Positions 12,691-26,100 of a DNA stretch of 64,000 nucleotides are shown piece after piece. The DNA lies in contig OZ017766.1 of the NCBI GenBank assembly GCA_963969345.1, positions 8,494,001 to 8,558,000 on the forward strand, in the 5' to 3' direction. The notes beneath the pieces are model-generated. The model was not told the origin of the DNA. It ran no database searches and saw only the letters and a list, made by a program, of their open reading frames with translations. How positions within the stretch are numbered: the stretch's first letter is position 1; the number at the start of each line of letters is the position of its first letter. The translations under genes and the position numbers were made by a program. The DNA is from Turbatrix aceti (Eukaryota > Nematoda > Chromadorea > Rhabditida > Panagrolaimidae).

Positions 12691-13345
12691 TTAGGCAGGG
12701 CCTATATCTTCAACAACTATGCCATTCGCCTTTTTTCCTTCACCCGTCTTTGCAATCTCAATTTTTGTGCCCATTAAGTTTTGGTTTTTATTTTTCTTCG
12801 TTTTGCATTATACTTACTGTACATACAAATACACACACGCACTTTTTTAAAAATACAAGTAAACAAACAAACAAACAACTTTCCACGTGGGAGCATGGGA
12901 GAGAGAGAGAGGGAAGAAATGGGGATGAGACCATGGATGTGATATAGAAAAAATACAGGAGGTAAAAAAATAGGACACGCTTTTGTTGCTGGTCTTGAAA
13001 CGAAAAAAAAACACGCATTTTTCTGGTCTTGAAGCGAAAAACGCACTTTTTTTGGTCCTGACGCGAAAAATGCGCTTTCTTAGGTCTTGAAGCGAAAAAT
13101 GCATTCTTTCTGGTCTTGAAGCGAAAAACGCACTTTTTTAGGTCTCGACGCGAAAAAACGCACTTTTTTAGGTCTCGACGCGAAAAAACGCACTTTTTTA
13201 GGTCTTGAAGCGAAAAACACACTTTTTCAGGTCTCGACGCGAAAAAAACGCACTTTTTTAGATCTGGACGTGAAAAATTCACTTTTTGGGTCTCGACGCG
13301 AAAAATTCACTTTTCCGGTCTTGAAGCGAAGAACACGGTTCAGGT
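12691..13345 (+). repeat. Minisatellite downstream of the EF-hand gene (array 12985-13335)
   Basis: The 3' flank holds a short GA-rich tract near 12897-12925 and then about ten copies of the GGTCTTGAAGCGAAAAACGCACTTTTTT unit, same orientation as at 10925-11305. The array ends against the stop codon of the minus-strand gene at 13346. No gene is seen. Confidence 0.85.
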
Positions 13346-16300
13346 TCACAAAATGGATGCAAAAGAGCTCGTCTCATCCAAACCAGTAAACGACGATACA
13401 CGATCCGGCTTGGCATCGACATCATCCCGAATACGGTATCGTGAGTGATTTTCAGCCTTGAGTACAGCTCGAAGATTTCGTACAATCTTGAGTCTCTCGA
13501 GTATCCTCTGATCGCATCGATACGCAATATACCGATTTGTCGCTTCGATATCAAACGACCAAGGCTCAGGAATTGGTGGTGGTGGTGGGGGTGGCGGTGG
13601 TGTTGATGCTTGTTGTTGTTGTTGTTCGTCGTCGGATGTCTTGGCGGCCTGCGACTCCGAATCGCCTGCGCTGGTCTGCTGCTGCTGCTGCTGTCCTGTC
13701 TTCCAGAGTTCTTTCTGTGCAATGATACGCTGAAGCTTGATATCCGGTATCTCCGTAACATCCGATAGATAATTTCGATATATATCAAATGATGTCTCAA
13801 AGTTTGAATTTTCTTTGATTTCTCGATCTCTTGGACGGAATTTACACGTGCACGGTGCGAGTCTCAGGAGGTATCCTGAGCTGTCGGTTGCCACGTTGGA
13901 TGCTGCCTTCTTCCGGGAAAGTGATCCGGTATCCATCATAGATTCCATTGCATCCAGTGCTCCAGAAGTCGCAAGATCGACGCAGTAACGATGAAGTTGA
14001 AAGTCAAAAGCCGAAACGTAGTGTGTCAGTTCCTGCGACGCAGAATACCGCATAATCATTCTCAGCGTTCCAGTTCGGTCTTCCGGGAAGATTTCAAGTA
14101 CACGGCTGAGCTCTGGGTTCATATTTGACTGGATGTCATCCTTTTCGGCCTTCAAAGCCGTCTGGACCCCACTTCCGTCAACTTCCATATCCTCAATTAC
14201 CTGAACATCGCTGAACGCGCCTCCGAGAATCGTAGGAAGTGGTCCGGTTTCCGGAATAAACGGTTGAAGGATTTCCTTTCTCAGCGAATGCTGCGAGGGT
14301 GTCAGAGACGAAAAAATAAAGTGTCTGACCATGTCAAAATCGTGATTTGGCAGAAAAACCGGCGTGATGTATGGCGCGATGGAGACCGCTTTTTCGACGC
14401 TGTCGGGCCTTGAAATGACTTCCGGCGGGATGGGTGGCTTTGTCTTGTCCGAGAACCAAAAATCCACGATAACAGTTGGTGGTTCAACTTTTTGTGGTGG
14501 ACGGAAGAAAATTCTCGGCGCAAATTCGTCGTCATCCGGTACGAGGGTGTAGGATTCGTCGTCATCTGACGGATTTTGACTCAGCTCGGTAACTGTGGAT
14601 TTGAATTCATCGATGACGGATTCTGCTTCAAGTACGATGCCAGCAACTTGGGAATAGGTGTCAAAAAGTACGGTTCCCGTATGTTCTGCATCGCTGGAAA
14701 ATTCGACGGGTTTTTCCTTCTCCGCATCGTTTTCAAATTTCAACGACAACTGCGGCCGAGCAAAATTGGGCCAGATATCGATGAACGGAACTCCACTGTT
14801 CGCGAGTTGGAAGAGGAACTTTGTCAAGTCGTCTTCGCCGTCATCGACGTCTTCGGGGTCGTCGTCGTTTGGCGTCACATCCGACGGCCAACCGGGTGCC
14901 AAAATGGGTGGGATCGCCTTTTCTGTGGTCTGGTCAGAAACTTTCACAGAAACCTCCATTGGCTCGCCAACTTCCATTCCGGTGTCCTTGACTTCTTCGT
15001 CGGCTTCTTTGACGATCGTAAATCGCTTATTCTTCCGTCGACGCTTGGAATTTATCTTTCCGGTGAACGCACATTTTGTCACATGAGCAAGAACGTCTGG
15101 TTTCATGTCTTTTGTGATGTAGTTGAATGTGCCTACAAAATAAATTTTAAAAAATTTTGGAATAAAAAAAATTCAATATTTTTTTTAATTTAAAAAAATT
15201 TCATTTTTTATTCAATTTAAAAAAACCTTTTAAATTTCAAAAAAAATCTAAACAATTTCTTTTCTAGGTTTTTTATTAAAAAAATTGATTAAAAAATAAA
15301 TAATTTAAAAAATAAATTAAAATTTAAAAAAAAACTCGAAAAAAATTTCGAATTCAAAAATTCATTTCGCTTTTTTTGTAATTTTTTTTGTATCCGAAAA
15401 AAAAGTCGGAAAATTTTTTTTTCAAGTAATTTAAAAAAAATAAAAAAATAAACTTTATTTAATGATTTTTTTTTAAATCGAATAAATTTTTTTGACGAAA
15501 AAAACTAAAAGAAAGAAAAGAAATTGGAACTTTGTCATGTCGGTGCCAGCAACTCTCAAAGAATCGAGTAGTTTTGGCACGAAAATCAAAAAAAATGGGA
15601 GAACTCGTTTTTTTTCAATCAGTTTTTTTTTTAATTTAAAATTAAAAAATTTTTTTTCTTTTAATTTAAAATTTTTTAATTTAGAATAAGTCTCAATTTT
15701 AAATTGCTAAAAATTCGAAAAAAATTTTCGAATTCAAAAATTCATTTCGAATTTTTTTTGTAATTTTCTTTGTAATTAAATTTTTTTTTAATCGTTGAAA
15801 ACCCACTTTTCTGAGCATCATCACCGAGGAGTGCAAAACGATTCTCGATGGGAAAAGCAATATTGTTGAAATCGCAGGAACCCTTGACGTGGTAGATGAA
15901 CGTGAGATACGTTTGTTTCCAGTTGTGATGGGGTCTCGTAGGCGTCAGAAAACGTACCGCTCCGGAGAGGTTCTTGTAGTCAAACGGAGCCCAGAGCTGG
16001 GGAACAGTGCGCTTCGAGGGCAGGACGATATGTCGGATTGGCATGTTCAGGAAGACCAGGTTTGAGAAGGCCTAAAATTAGAAGGAAAAAATAAGTTTTG
16101 TGGACTGAAAATTGACCAATTTTCCAAAATTGATGAAAAAAAAACCGTTCAAAAACTATTTTTTTGGGTCAGGCACGCACGGTGCGGAGTGTTCCCAACA
16201 CGAAAATTTTTAGCGATTTTGTAAAAGTGTTATGTATTCGTCGACAGTTTTCGGGTATTCATATCATTTGCATTTTTTTGGCATTTTGCCATTGTGTCAA

Positions 16301-19300
16301 GCTAAGATCAAGCTTTTTATAGCACTTCGCGCTTTATCGATTGCTTGCAAATGAACTTCGCTGCAGGAGTCCAAAGAGGGAAAATATTGAATTTTTGTGT
16401 AGGCCTCCTGCCTTCCCTGTACTAAAATTTGAAAATTTCGTCTCAGTCCTGTCTTGGCACTACCCAAAGCTTCAATTTAAGCCGGCATTTGTGATTCTTT
16501 ATCTACAGGCCTAGACGGAGAGGGCAAATGAAATTTTGACCATCTTGACTACGTCGCGGGTGTACCCGTTGTACGATGATTCTGCCCAAATCATGCTTTG
16601 TTTTGCTAAATCCGACCTCCTGATGCCAAAGAAACACAAAAAAAAAGTAAGCAATTAGGTATAGGGCAATGTAGCAGCATTCCAAAGCACAAGCTACTTG
16701 GCCGTCAAAAGCCCAGGGGAACACCGCGCGCGTGCATAGTTCCCTGTTTCAGAGTACTGTTATGCGTAGTCCATATCGCTTGCAGATTGTGACAGCTACT
16801 TTTTTTGTGTTTCTTTGGCATCAGGAGATCGGATTTAACAAAACAAAGCATGATTTTGGCAGAATCATCGTACAACGAGTGCACCCGCGACGTAGTCAAG
16901 ATGGTCAAAATTTCATTTGCCCTCTCCGTCTAGGCCTGTAGATAAAGAATCACAAATGCCGGCTTAAATTGAAGCCTTGGGTAGTGCCAAGACAGGACTG
17001 AGACGAAATTTTCAAATTTTAGTACAGGGAAGGCAGGAGGCCTACACAAAAATTCAATATTTTCCCTCTTTGGACTCCTGCAGCGAAGTTCATTTGCAAG
17101 CAATCGATAAAGCGCGAAGTGCTATAAAAAGCTTGATCTTAGCTTGACACAATGGCAAAATGCCAAAAAAATGCAAATGATATGAATACCCGAAAACTGT
17201 CGACGAATACATAACACTTTTACAAAATCGCTAAAAATTTTCGTGTTGGGAACACTCCGCACCGTGGGCACGGTAAAACAATTTATAAAAAAACAAAAAT
17301 CTTATTTTACAAAAATTTTTTCTTAAAATTTCAGATCCGATTCAGTTACAAAATTTCCAAAAACTTGAAAAAATTGTAAAAAAAAAACCTGATTGTGGGG
17401 TAAAAAATCGGTAAATAATTTTTTTTTTTAAGTATAAAAAGAAATTTAAAAAAGTAAAAAATTGGAATTTTTTCACATTAAAGTAACATTTTTTTTTATG
17501 AATTGTGTAACTTTTTCATGAAAAAAATTTTCAGACATTTTTTTCAAAAAAAAGATTTTTTTCCAAAAAAAATGATTTTTTTCCAAAAAAAAAAGATTTT
17601 TTTGTTTTTCTTTTCGTTTTCCGATCCGGCACGGCAACGAAAATGTCACATTTTTCCAAACTGACAAAAAATGTAAAAAACGAACATTTTTTTATCTAAA
17701 ATGCCCAAAAAATTTTGAAGACATTTTGACATCTATTTTTGAAAATTTTCGAATTACTTTTGCCATCATTTTTGCTAAAAAAAAAGTTTTTTTAATTTTT
17801 GCTAAAAAATTTTTTTTTAAAAAAAAAACCAAACTCGGGTTTAAAAACGAATTTCGTCATTCTAGTAATTTTTTTTTGCCAAAATAATTTTTTTCAGATC
17901 CGCCAAAAAAAAAAACTCACAAAAGCATAAACCAGCTTTATGTAGTCATTGATCGGCACCGCATCATACGACGTCTGAGCCGAGTGTCGAAGTTGTTCGT
18001 TGTCATACGGATCGATGATACCAAATCCCGCATATATTGGATGAATTTGAGCAAGAATGAGTGCCTTGCGTTGCATTGCTTCCGGTGGAATATACTGCGT
18101 TGCTCTCGGTATCGGATGTATCGGCTGTACACCCGATATATCCTGGGAATAATCCTGCATTGGTATCTGCATTCTTCCCCCTGCCGTCGCTCCTGCCGCC
18201 GCCGCCGCCGCCGAAGTCGACGACAATCCTCCCGCACCCACCGCCGACGAACCCTGGCCAACCTGACCCGATTTCGTCACAGACTGCCGACCTCCACCTG
18301 GGGTCACCTGTACCCCAGGACCACCATGTAGCTGCTGCTGCTGATGTTGTTGTTGCTGCTGAACAATTGACCTTGATTTTTTCATCGGCGGCGCTTCCAA
18401 CTGTCCAATTGCCATCGACGGATCAATTTTCGGCGTTTGATGGTTCACTTCATAATAATACTGTAAAACCAGTTCCGCCTGAACAAACTTCACCGGTGCA
18501 ATCGTCCCCGGCACATGTGGGATAAAATACCCCGCCGGACACGAAATAGGCAAATACGCTTCCTGCAACTCTGCCGGGGTCGGTTTTGGCTGGATTCGTG
18601 CAGGTTTCTTCAGCGCGAGGAGTTCTCTGACTTTTTTCCGGAACGGGTCGTATTTTGACGGCAGACTCAGATTATGCCCAAAATCCGTGTAAATTGAACC
18701 GATAATGGGTCGAAGGTCGCCCTTGGACAGGAGGAGGACGTCGACGACCGCGGATCCAGCAAGACAATTCTGCAGCGCTGCAGCGAGGGCATCGCACCAG
18801 CCATAGATGATAAATCGCTTGTATCTGCGTTTCTCGTCGAGTGTCAGGAAGGCGACGTCGAGGAAGGAAGCGTATCGAGTCCTGCAGAGTTGCTGGAGCG
18901 GTCGCATGTGGGCTTGAAGGGAGGTAGTTACGACCAGTCTCTCTTCCGTCGAGTTTTGCAGGGTGCTTTTGATGAAGTGGTATACATCTGAAAAATTTAC
19001 GATTTGTTATGTGAAAATTTTAATTTAAAAAAAAAAAAATTAGTTTTTTTTTACAAAAATTTTAAAATTTAAAAAAATTTAAAAATAAAAAATTTAAATT
19101 AAAAAATAAAAAAAAATTAAATTTAAAAAATTTTAAATTAAAAAAAAATTCAAAAAATTCAAAATAAAAAAAACGACGTTTCCCTTTTTTTGATTTTCGT
19201 GCCAAAAGAACCAAAAAACAGATTTTTTGGTAAATTTACGTCAAAAAACATGCAAAAACGTGTTTTGTTGGTGTCTTCGATTTTTTTTAATTAAAAAAAC

Positions 19301-22300
19301 TTTTTATGTAAAAAATCTAAATTTCGTGTGAAAAGTACCATAAAATTTGTTTTTTGGTAAATTGTCGTCCAAAAAGATTCGAACAGACCTAAATCAGATT
19401 TACGCGGCGAGAAACGTAAGAAAATACCAAAAATTATATTTTTGGAAATTTTTATAAATTTTTTATCGGGAAAATTTGACTCAATTTTTGTCAATGTTTT
19501 ATATAATAATTTGGCAAAAAAAACTAATTTTTCGCACGAAAATTATATTTCAAACAAAAACACAGTTTTTGTGGAAAAAAATTGGCTCGTGACCAGTTGA
19601 AACGATTTTTTAAGATAATTTAGCAAAAAAAATAAATTTAGGTTAAAACTAGAAAAAAACTCTTCGCTGGCTCAGAACCATAAAACACGCTAAACTATAT
19701 AATTTTTGCATTTTTTACGATTTTTGAAAGTTTTATCCCCCAATGAACCCAGAACTCACCCTTTGAATTTTCAAAAACCGCAACTTTGCACTGCGGCCGC
19801 GAAGACGTGCTGCTTTCCGGCTCCTGCTTCTTCAAAGAGAGATGAATCAACTTTCCATTGACCAAGTTTGAAGACTTGAAATCAATGACACTGGCATCGA
19901 CGTCAAAGACGACAATGACATCTGGTTGGCTGAGAATTGAATTCATTCTGTAGAAGGTATTTGGCGTGACGACAAAGATTTCTGATGATTGCTGAAAAAA
20001 AAAAACTTTTTTTTTGGAAAAAAATAAAATGTATCCAAAAAAAGAAAAAAATGACAGAAAACCAAAAAAAATGACAGAAAACCAAAAAAAAAGAGAAAAA
20101 AAAAATATAGAAAACCCAAAAAAACAGAAAAAAATGACAGAAAACCAAAAAAAAAAAGAAAAAAAAAAGTAAGAAAACCAAAAAAACAGAAAAAAATGAC
20201 AGAAAAACAAAAAAAAAGAGAAAACTCACGTCAAAAGAATCAGAAGTGACAACTTCGATCGTTGACCCGGAAGAATGAGATCTGAGCACCGGAATCCAGG
20301 AATCAGCAGTGTTGGTAACGATAATCGCAGATTTCTGTTTCATGCCAAGCGATAGACTGACAGCCATGGCAACCGAAGTATGCATGCACTGGATCGACTC
20401 GCCAAAAACAGGCAACGATGAATCCGTCGAAGTCACGAGAAAATCCAGAAGTCCCTCGCTGAGCCCGGTGATGTCGATTGCCGGATCATGGCTATAGTGC
20501 AGGTTTTCGTTTATCCGTTTCTAAAAAAAATATGATAATTTTTCCTGTTCGTGTTCGTTCGCGAACAAATTTGTTTTAATTTATTTGTTCGCGTTCGTTC
20601 GCGAACAAAGCTAAATTTTCCGAACAGATAAAACGAACAAAAATCCAGAAAAAATTAGGGTCAGGGTGTCAAAATCAATGTTTTTTGACAAAAAAAAGGC
20701 AAATAACATGCATAAAATTTAGCCAATAAAAAATGTAGGAAGCCTTGTATCAAAAACGAGTAAGATGAACTGCCCAAATTTACGTTTTTTTATTCAGGGG
20801 AACAAAATTTTGCACAAATTATGAAAATAATATGTTCGATGTTCGTTCGCGAACAAGGTCAAAAGTGTTCGCGTTCGTTCGGTTTTTCGAACAATTCTGA
20901 AAAATTGTTTGTGTTTGTTCGCGAACAAAAAACGGGCTGTTCGTTCAACCCTGATATGAACCCCAAAAAACCCCCAAAAACTCACCTTGTGGTCAGCAAA
21001 ACGAAGATGGAGCGCAGAATTGAACGCAAAGCACCACTCCATGATACAAGGATTCGGTTTGGGCTTCTCGATCTTGGGCAGGTGAACCATGATGTCCTCA
21101 AGCAGTCGATCGATCGATGGACGGGGTGTTTCCTGAAAAATAGACAAAAACGTAAAAATAATACATTTTCTATTGTAAAAAAATCACAAAGGCAAAAAAA
21201 AACAAAAGAAAGTAAAAAAAGTTGACATTTAGAATTTTCACCGTAAAGGAACCAAAAAACCCATAAAAAATAAAAAAACGGTAAAATTGCATTGTCTATC
21301 GTGAAAAATTCTAATAATCGAAAAAATCGGAAAAAAAACGTAAAAAGTGCAATTTTTTGGGTTTTCTATCGTGAAAAATCCTAAAAAACCAACAATGACA
21401 AAAAATGTATATTTTAGGTTTAATCGACAAAAAAACCGCGAAAAATGCATTTTTTAGAATTTGCAACCGTAAAAATGGTCCAAAAACGATCAGTGTCTAA
21501 AAAAATTCTCAAAAAACCGCAAAAAAATTATTTTTTGGATTTTTTATAGTAAAACAAATCAAAAAAAATTTGAACGCCTAAAAAATCATCTTTTTTTTCG
21601 TTTTTTTAATTTTTTTTGTACGATTTTTTCAAAAACAGTTTTTTTTTCATTTCAAAGAATTTTTTTTTATTTTTCGTTTTTTTTTTTGTCAAAAAGACCC
21701 CAAAAAACAACGAACCTCCTTGGGAAATGGAAAAGCAGTTGTAGCCGTGACAGTGGGATGTGCCGAGGCATTTTTGTACGAAGCAGTATCGGTGATGATT
21801 CCCAGCGGCTCGGTGACCGGCACACGAGTCGACGAATCGTCAGTTTTATTCGTGGCAGCCGCCGGTTCACTGGATTTTCTGGAGAGAATCTCTTTTTGTG
21901 ATCTGAAAATGTAATCCAACAAACAAAAAATATCGTAAACTGAAGGCAAAAAATGTTACTCACCTGAGAAAAATTCTCGCGAGACCGGTCGAATTGAAAC
22001 AAGCCAGGAGTCTTTGCTTACTCACGCCCTGTCTGTATCGACGGGTAACGAGTTGTCTGGCTTCACGGATAAATCTCTGGACAACTTTGAATCTCAAATC
22101 CTGTCGATCGGGAATGGCAGCGAGGATACGGTTATACGCGTCCATAAGTCGTCGGAGAGTGATTTTTTCATCCCTAAAACACTTTTCCGGTTAAAAACAA
22201 CTCCCGATCACTCCAAAACATACTTCATGCGAGCAATTCGGGCAATTTTCTCGCTCGTAGAGTCTCGATCCTTGGAATTACGATTAGCCAACTTTCTGGC

Positions 22301-22345
22301 GTGAGAAGACCGCCTTTCAGGCGTCTTTTTCCTTGCTGGCAGCAT
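13346..22345 (-). CDS. Large unrecognised protein with polyQ and polyP tracts, 1435 aa
   Basis: Nine minus-strand exons join in phase: 22345-22224, 22173-21964, 21902-21716, 21132-20986, 20520-20230, 19991-19760, 18987-17921, 16071-15807 and 15132-13346, giving 1435 residues. The N terminus (1-110) is strongly basic. Residues about 223-400 alternate hydrophobic strands and polar stretches; the order IIVTN...SWIPVL, then VVTPNTF, then IVVFDVDAS loosely recalls a degenerate helicase-like fold, but no Walker lysine or DEAH box is present and I do not claim it. A glutamine-rich run lies near 606-615, followed by Gly/Ala-rich sequence; residues about 860-1060 are acidic; a second polyQ and nine prolines lie near 1322-1360. 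There is no signal peptide or membrane helix, so a nuclear regulatory protein is plausible. Family not recognised. Mobile DNA occupies introns 4 and 7. The start lies 812 bp from a divergent CENP-C-like gene. Confidence 0.75.
16178..17266. mobile_element. Foldback element with 6-bp target duplication GGCACG
   Basis: Arms beginning CACGGTGCGGAGTGTTCCC (16178) and ending in its complement (17266) mirror each other about 16722, with an unpaired centre of roughly 150 bp near 16650-16795. GGCACG is present directly on both sides (16172-16177 and 17267-17272), an exact 6-bp direct repeat consistent with a target-site duplication. It has no transposase frame, so it would be non-autonomous. It lies in intron 7 of the 1435-aa gene, where the flanking exons still join in phase. 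Confidence 0.85.
20030..20225. repeat. Low-complexity AAAATGACAGAAAACCAA repeat
   Basis: A-rich degenerate tandem repeat with a unit of about 20 bp in intron 5 of the minus-strand gene. Long frames read through it on the minus strand are artefacts. Confidence 0.7.
20537..20953. mobile_element. TTCGCGAA-rich hAT-like element, 5'-truncated copy
   Basis: It aligns with the element at 767-1250 from its internal TTTTTCCTGTTCGTGTTCG block to the right end CAACCCTG, but the first 45 or so bases are missing. The shared core includes the TTTTTTGACAAAAAAAAGGC and CATGCATAAAATTTAG words. It lies in intron 4 of the 1435-aa gene. Confidence 0.8.
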
Positions 22346-23156
22346 AATACCCTGAAACAAGACTGCTGCTTGCGATTTGGAAACAAAACTAATAAATAGT
22401 CAACAACGCGAGCGAGTTATTACAAAAACTAAAACAGGAGTAATAAAAACTCGACGAAACTGAAAAAAGCGAGAACTTCGGGTGAAGAGTGTTGGACACA
22501 GAACGCCAAGAGTAAACATGGGGTAAAAAACAAAGCGCGCTTTTGTTGTCTGGTCTCGGAGGGAAAATTGATTCTGAAAATTCAAAAAATGCACTTTTTA
22601 CGTAAATATTTTGTAATTTTTTTGGTGTTGAACCCTACATTCTTATATTTTTATCCGATTCTCCATCAAAAACTACGTCGATCAATACGTACCTAGGCTT
22701 TTAAAATGCCGTAGTTTTTTAGCTACAACGTGCCAAAAATCGTCAAAAATGGCAAAAACGCGGTTTCAGGCGATCGTAACTCCGCCTGTAGATGCCTTAG
22801 ACAGGTGAATTTTACGGTACAAACTTATCATAGTAAGAGCAACATTTTGATAAAATTTCGTGAAGAATTTCCAAAACGCTGCCCTTGTGCCAAAAAAAGT
22901 AATTAATTAGTTCAAGTTGCACACGATCGCGCGCATCAAGAATAGAACACAACGCCAAGGAAAGCGCGCGTGTTTTGCAGAGTGAATTTGTCGCGCACGC
23001 TTTTTATTTTGTTTTGTTGTTTTTTTTTGCTTCCTTGAAAATTTGCGTGCAAATCAAATCGACTTTTCTTTCGTTTTTTTTGTGCTGTGTTTTTTCGTGT
23101 CTTTCTATTCCTGGTCATTACCGAACTTTTTACGCTTGCTTGCTTTTTAGCGCGGG
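22346..23156. promoter_or_regulatory. Divergent promoter region between two genes
   Basis: 812 bp separate the start codons of the minus-strand 1435-aa gene and the plus-strand CENP-C-like gene, so the stretch must hold both promoters and 5' leaders. No TATA box is evident. It contains one isolated GGTCTCGGAGGGAAAA word near 22550 and a more balanced-composition block at about 22620-22880 that resembles a degraded dispersed repeat. Confidence 0.5.
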
Positions 23157-26100
23157 ATGGAGTCATCTGCCACGGATCTTTCATCGTTCCTCGATCCCGA
23201 GGAAATCAGAGCTCGGGCTCGTGCCAGCGTCGCTCGTCCCGTCATTCCGGTTTGTTTCTGCCTTTGTACAATTTTTATACAAAAATCCGATTATTTATTT
23301 TCCAGAGACTCAAACCCTGGCAGAAAAACGTTGCCTACGGTCTCCCGATGACGGAAGAAGACTACGCAATGTATCGCCGGGAAAAAGGCATTGCCGATGA
23401 AAATGAAAAGGAAAAAGAAAACGTTCCCGTCCAACAACCGAGCCCAGGTGAACGTCCGAAATCACCGGTGCTCCTGTCTCAGCCACGGTCGGAAAACGCG
23501 TCGGAATCCCGAATCGATCTTTCACCGGGCGCGAATTCCTTCTTCCGGTCGACGTCCACCGTGCCTACGACTTCGAGCCAGCGCTTTGTCGCCGGAAGGG
23601 ATGAAAGTCACGCTCGGTCGATGAGAGTGGCTTCGCAGGAAGCGTCGACTTCGGTTTTGACGCTTTCCGTTGGAGCTGAAGAGTTTTTCAAGTCGATGAC
23701 ACCGAATACGACTTGCACACAAGAGACCAATCGATCGGTGGGTTTTTTAGGGGTAAATTGGATGAAAACTTAAAAAAACAAGGGAAAGAAGCAAAAAACG
23801 GTCAGAAAATCTAAAAAAACTTGTAGCCTAAAATTTTTGTTACTTTTACGTTCAAAACAAAATTTTGAACGTAAAAGTAACTTTCCGCGACGTTTACGTT
23901 CAAAATTTTGTTACTTTGAACGAGGTTTTTTACGATAGTACTTTTTTATTGTATTTTTCTGTTTTTGTTCATTTTTACGGGTTTTTTGCGCTATTTTGGC
24001 CGTTTTGGTTTTATGGTGACAAAAAGAGAATAGAATGCCCTAAAATAGAGATAGCGCGAGAAAAAAATGGTCACAAAAGGCGAAAATACTGGTAGCCTAA
24101 ATTTTTTTTTGTTAATTTTTCGTTCAACATTTTGTTATTTCCTGCGACGATATTACTTTTTTACTGTACTTTTTCTTGTTTTAGGTTATTTTTTAGTTTT
24201 TTATGGTTTTGATACGATGTTACTCTGAGTACTGTATTTTCCTTTTTTAGGCCATTTTTGTTGTTTTTCACGGTTTTTCGTACTTTTTGCTCGTTTTTGG
24301 TACTCATTTCAGTTTTTTTTTCAGGTTGTTGACGCGAGCCAGCGACATCGCCCAATTTCCCAGGCTTCTTCGTCATCCGAAGGCATTCTTCTCTCTCCGG
24401 GTGCGGATGATTTTTTCCGGAATTCGTCGATCAGAACGAACACTTCTACGACTGTGGTATCCCAGAATCCGGCTAGCGCGGTTCAATCGCAGTCTTCGCA
24501 GGCGTCGTCCAACGCGGGTATTTCGCTCTCACCTGGCGCTTCTGAATTTTTCCGGAGTTCTTCAATTCCTGAGTCGAGTTTTGGGGAGGTTGCTGGTGCC
24601 GAAGAAGAAGAAGGAGAAGAAGAAAATGGCCCTGATCCGGCTTCTCAAGCGTCAGAAGGAATTTCTCTGTCTCGAGGCGCCGATGCTTTTTTCCAGAACG
24701 TTTCTTCTTTTTTGAGAGTTGGAAACGAGACCGGAGTTTCGGTTTTCCCGGCTCAGAGTCCGAATGGTGGAGCGGACGCTTTGGATCATTCAAAAACCCC
24801 AATGGCACTTGAATTGGATCAAATTGGCGCTGAGGATGAAAATGATGCCGAAAATGATGAAGAAGACCAAAACGCGACTTTCACCGTTGAAAAAATTCCC
24901 GAAGCCGATGCGACGACTTCCGAACCCATGGAAGTCGATGTCAACACTCCAGTTCGTCCGGAATCTTCGATCCATCATCCTACGGCACCGACGCCGCCCA
25001 GAACTCCTCAAACACGTCCGGCAAAAGCTCGTATCACCCAATTTCGCCTTAATATCCCCGGAATTGAACCTGAACCCGGACAATTGGCGACTGCGGTCGA
25101 TCGGCGGAAATTGACTCCGAAATCAATTTCCCGGAGTGCCGTTCAGGCCGATGCAACGACCGGTCAACTGACGGGTGAGGGTTCACCGTGCCTTACTGGA
25201 ACGACGATGACTGAGCCAACGGAAACGTTTGCTGCCCTTCGACAACGCCGGATGTCGAGGACGGATGCGTTTCTCGAAAGAATCAGTCGACCGACGATTG
25301 CGACTTCTCAGAGGGCGGTGAACGGTGTTTCGAGTGGTCAAATCCAACCGAATAGGCGCCGTTGCGATCCTCCGGTTGAGTCACCCCATCGGATTCAGTT
25401 GAACAAAAAAGTTGGTTATTTTTGTGTTTTTTAGATTTTTTTGTTATTCTTTTCTAAAAAAATTGTTTTGTTTTTTTATTTCAATTTTTTTAGGAACGCG
25501 TACCATCAAGGAACAGGAACCGGGTGTCGACTTCATTCGTGTTTAACGATTCCCTCATTCAAGGACTCCCACCGAGAAAGTCCGGTGCATCGAGCGCATC
25601 TGTATCTTTCTCCCAGTCAGCGAACAGCTCCAAGAGATCTCATCCTCTGACGCCCCAGACTCTGCCCCGGGCGAATCTGCAAAATCAGCTTCGTAAGGTT
25701 GGTTTTTTGTTCAACAATGCGTTTTTTGTGCAGAAAAGCCGTAAAAACATTGTAAAATCCTCCAAAAATGACAAAAACCTTAAAAAAAACCTTTTTTTGG
25801 GTAAGAATTTCGGAAACAGAAAAAACATGTCTTTCGACTTTAGTTTTAGAATTTTCGTTGCGAAACCATGTCTAGAAGTAACGTTTTTTCTTTGATTTTT
25901 GTTACTTTTTTTACGATTGATAAGTTTTACGATATTTTTTACCTAAAACGTTACTTTTTTGACCTTTTTTTATCTTTTTTTGACATTTTTCTTGTTTTTT
26001 AGACGTTGCTGGTCGAGTACCCCGATACTCCGGACACCCCGCCCAGAGTCCCGGCCAAGCAGGCTCCACGAGTCGTTGCGACACCCGAATTCCCGACGGC

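Noticed and set aside
13346..15132. SMG8 homology at the C-terminal half
   Set aside because: Only a short cysteine patch and a YSxxxE-like stretch look similar; the N-terminal and C-terminal domains expected of SMG8 do not match.
19291..20436. Phe/Ser-rich hydrophobic frames resembling membrane proteins
   Set aside because: They run through A-rich intron repeats of the minus-strand gene; the exonic parts are already in the gene model in the correct phase.
19760..20520. Possible SNF2/DEAD helicase in the 1435-aa protein
   Set aside because: No Walker A lysine or DEAH-like box; only a vague order of hydrophobic strands.
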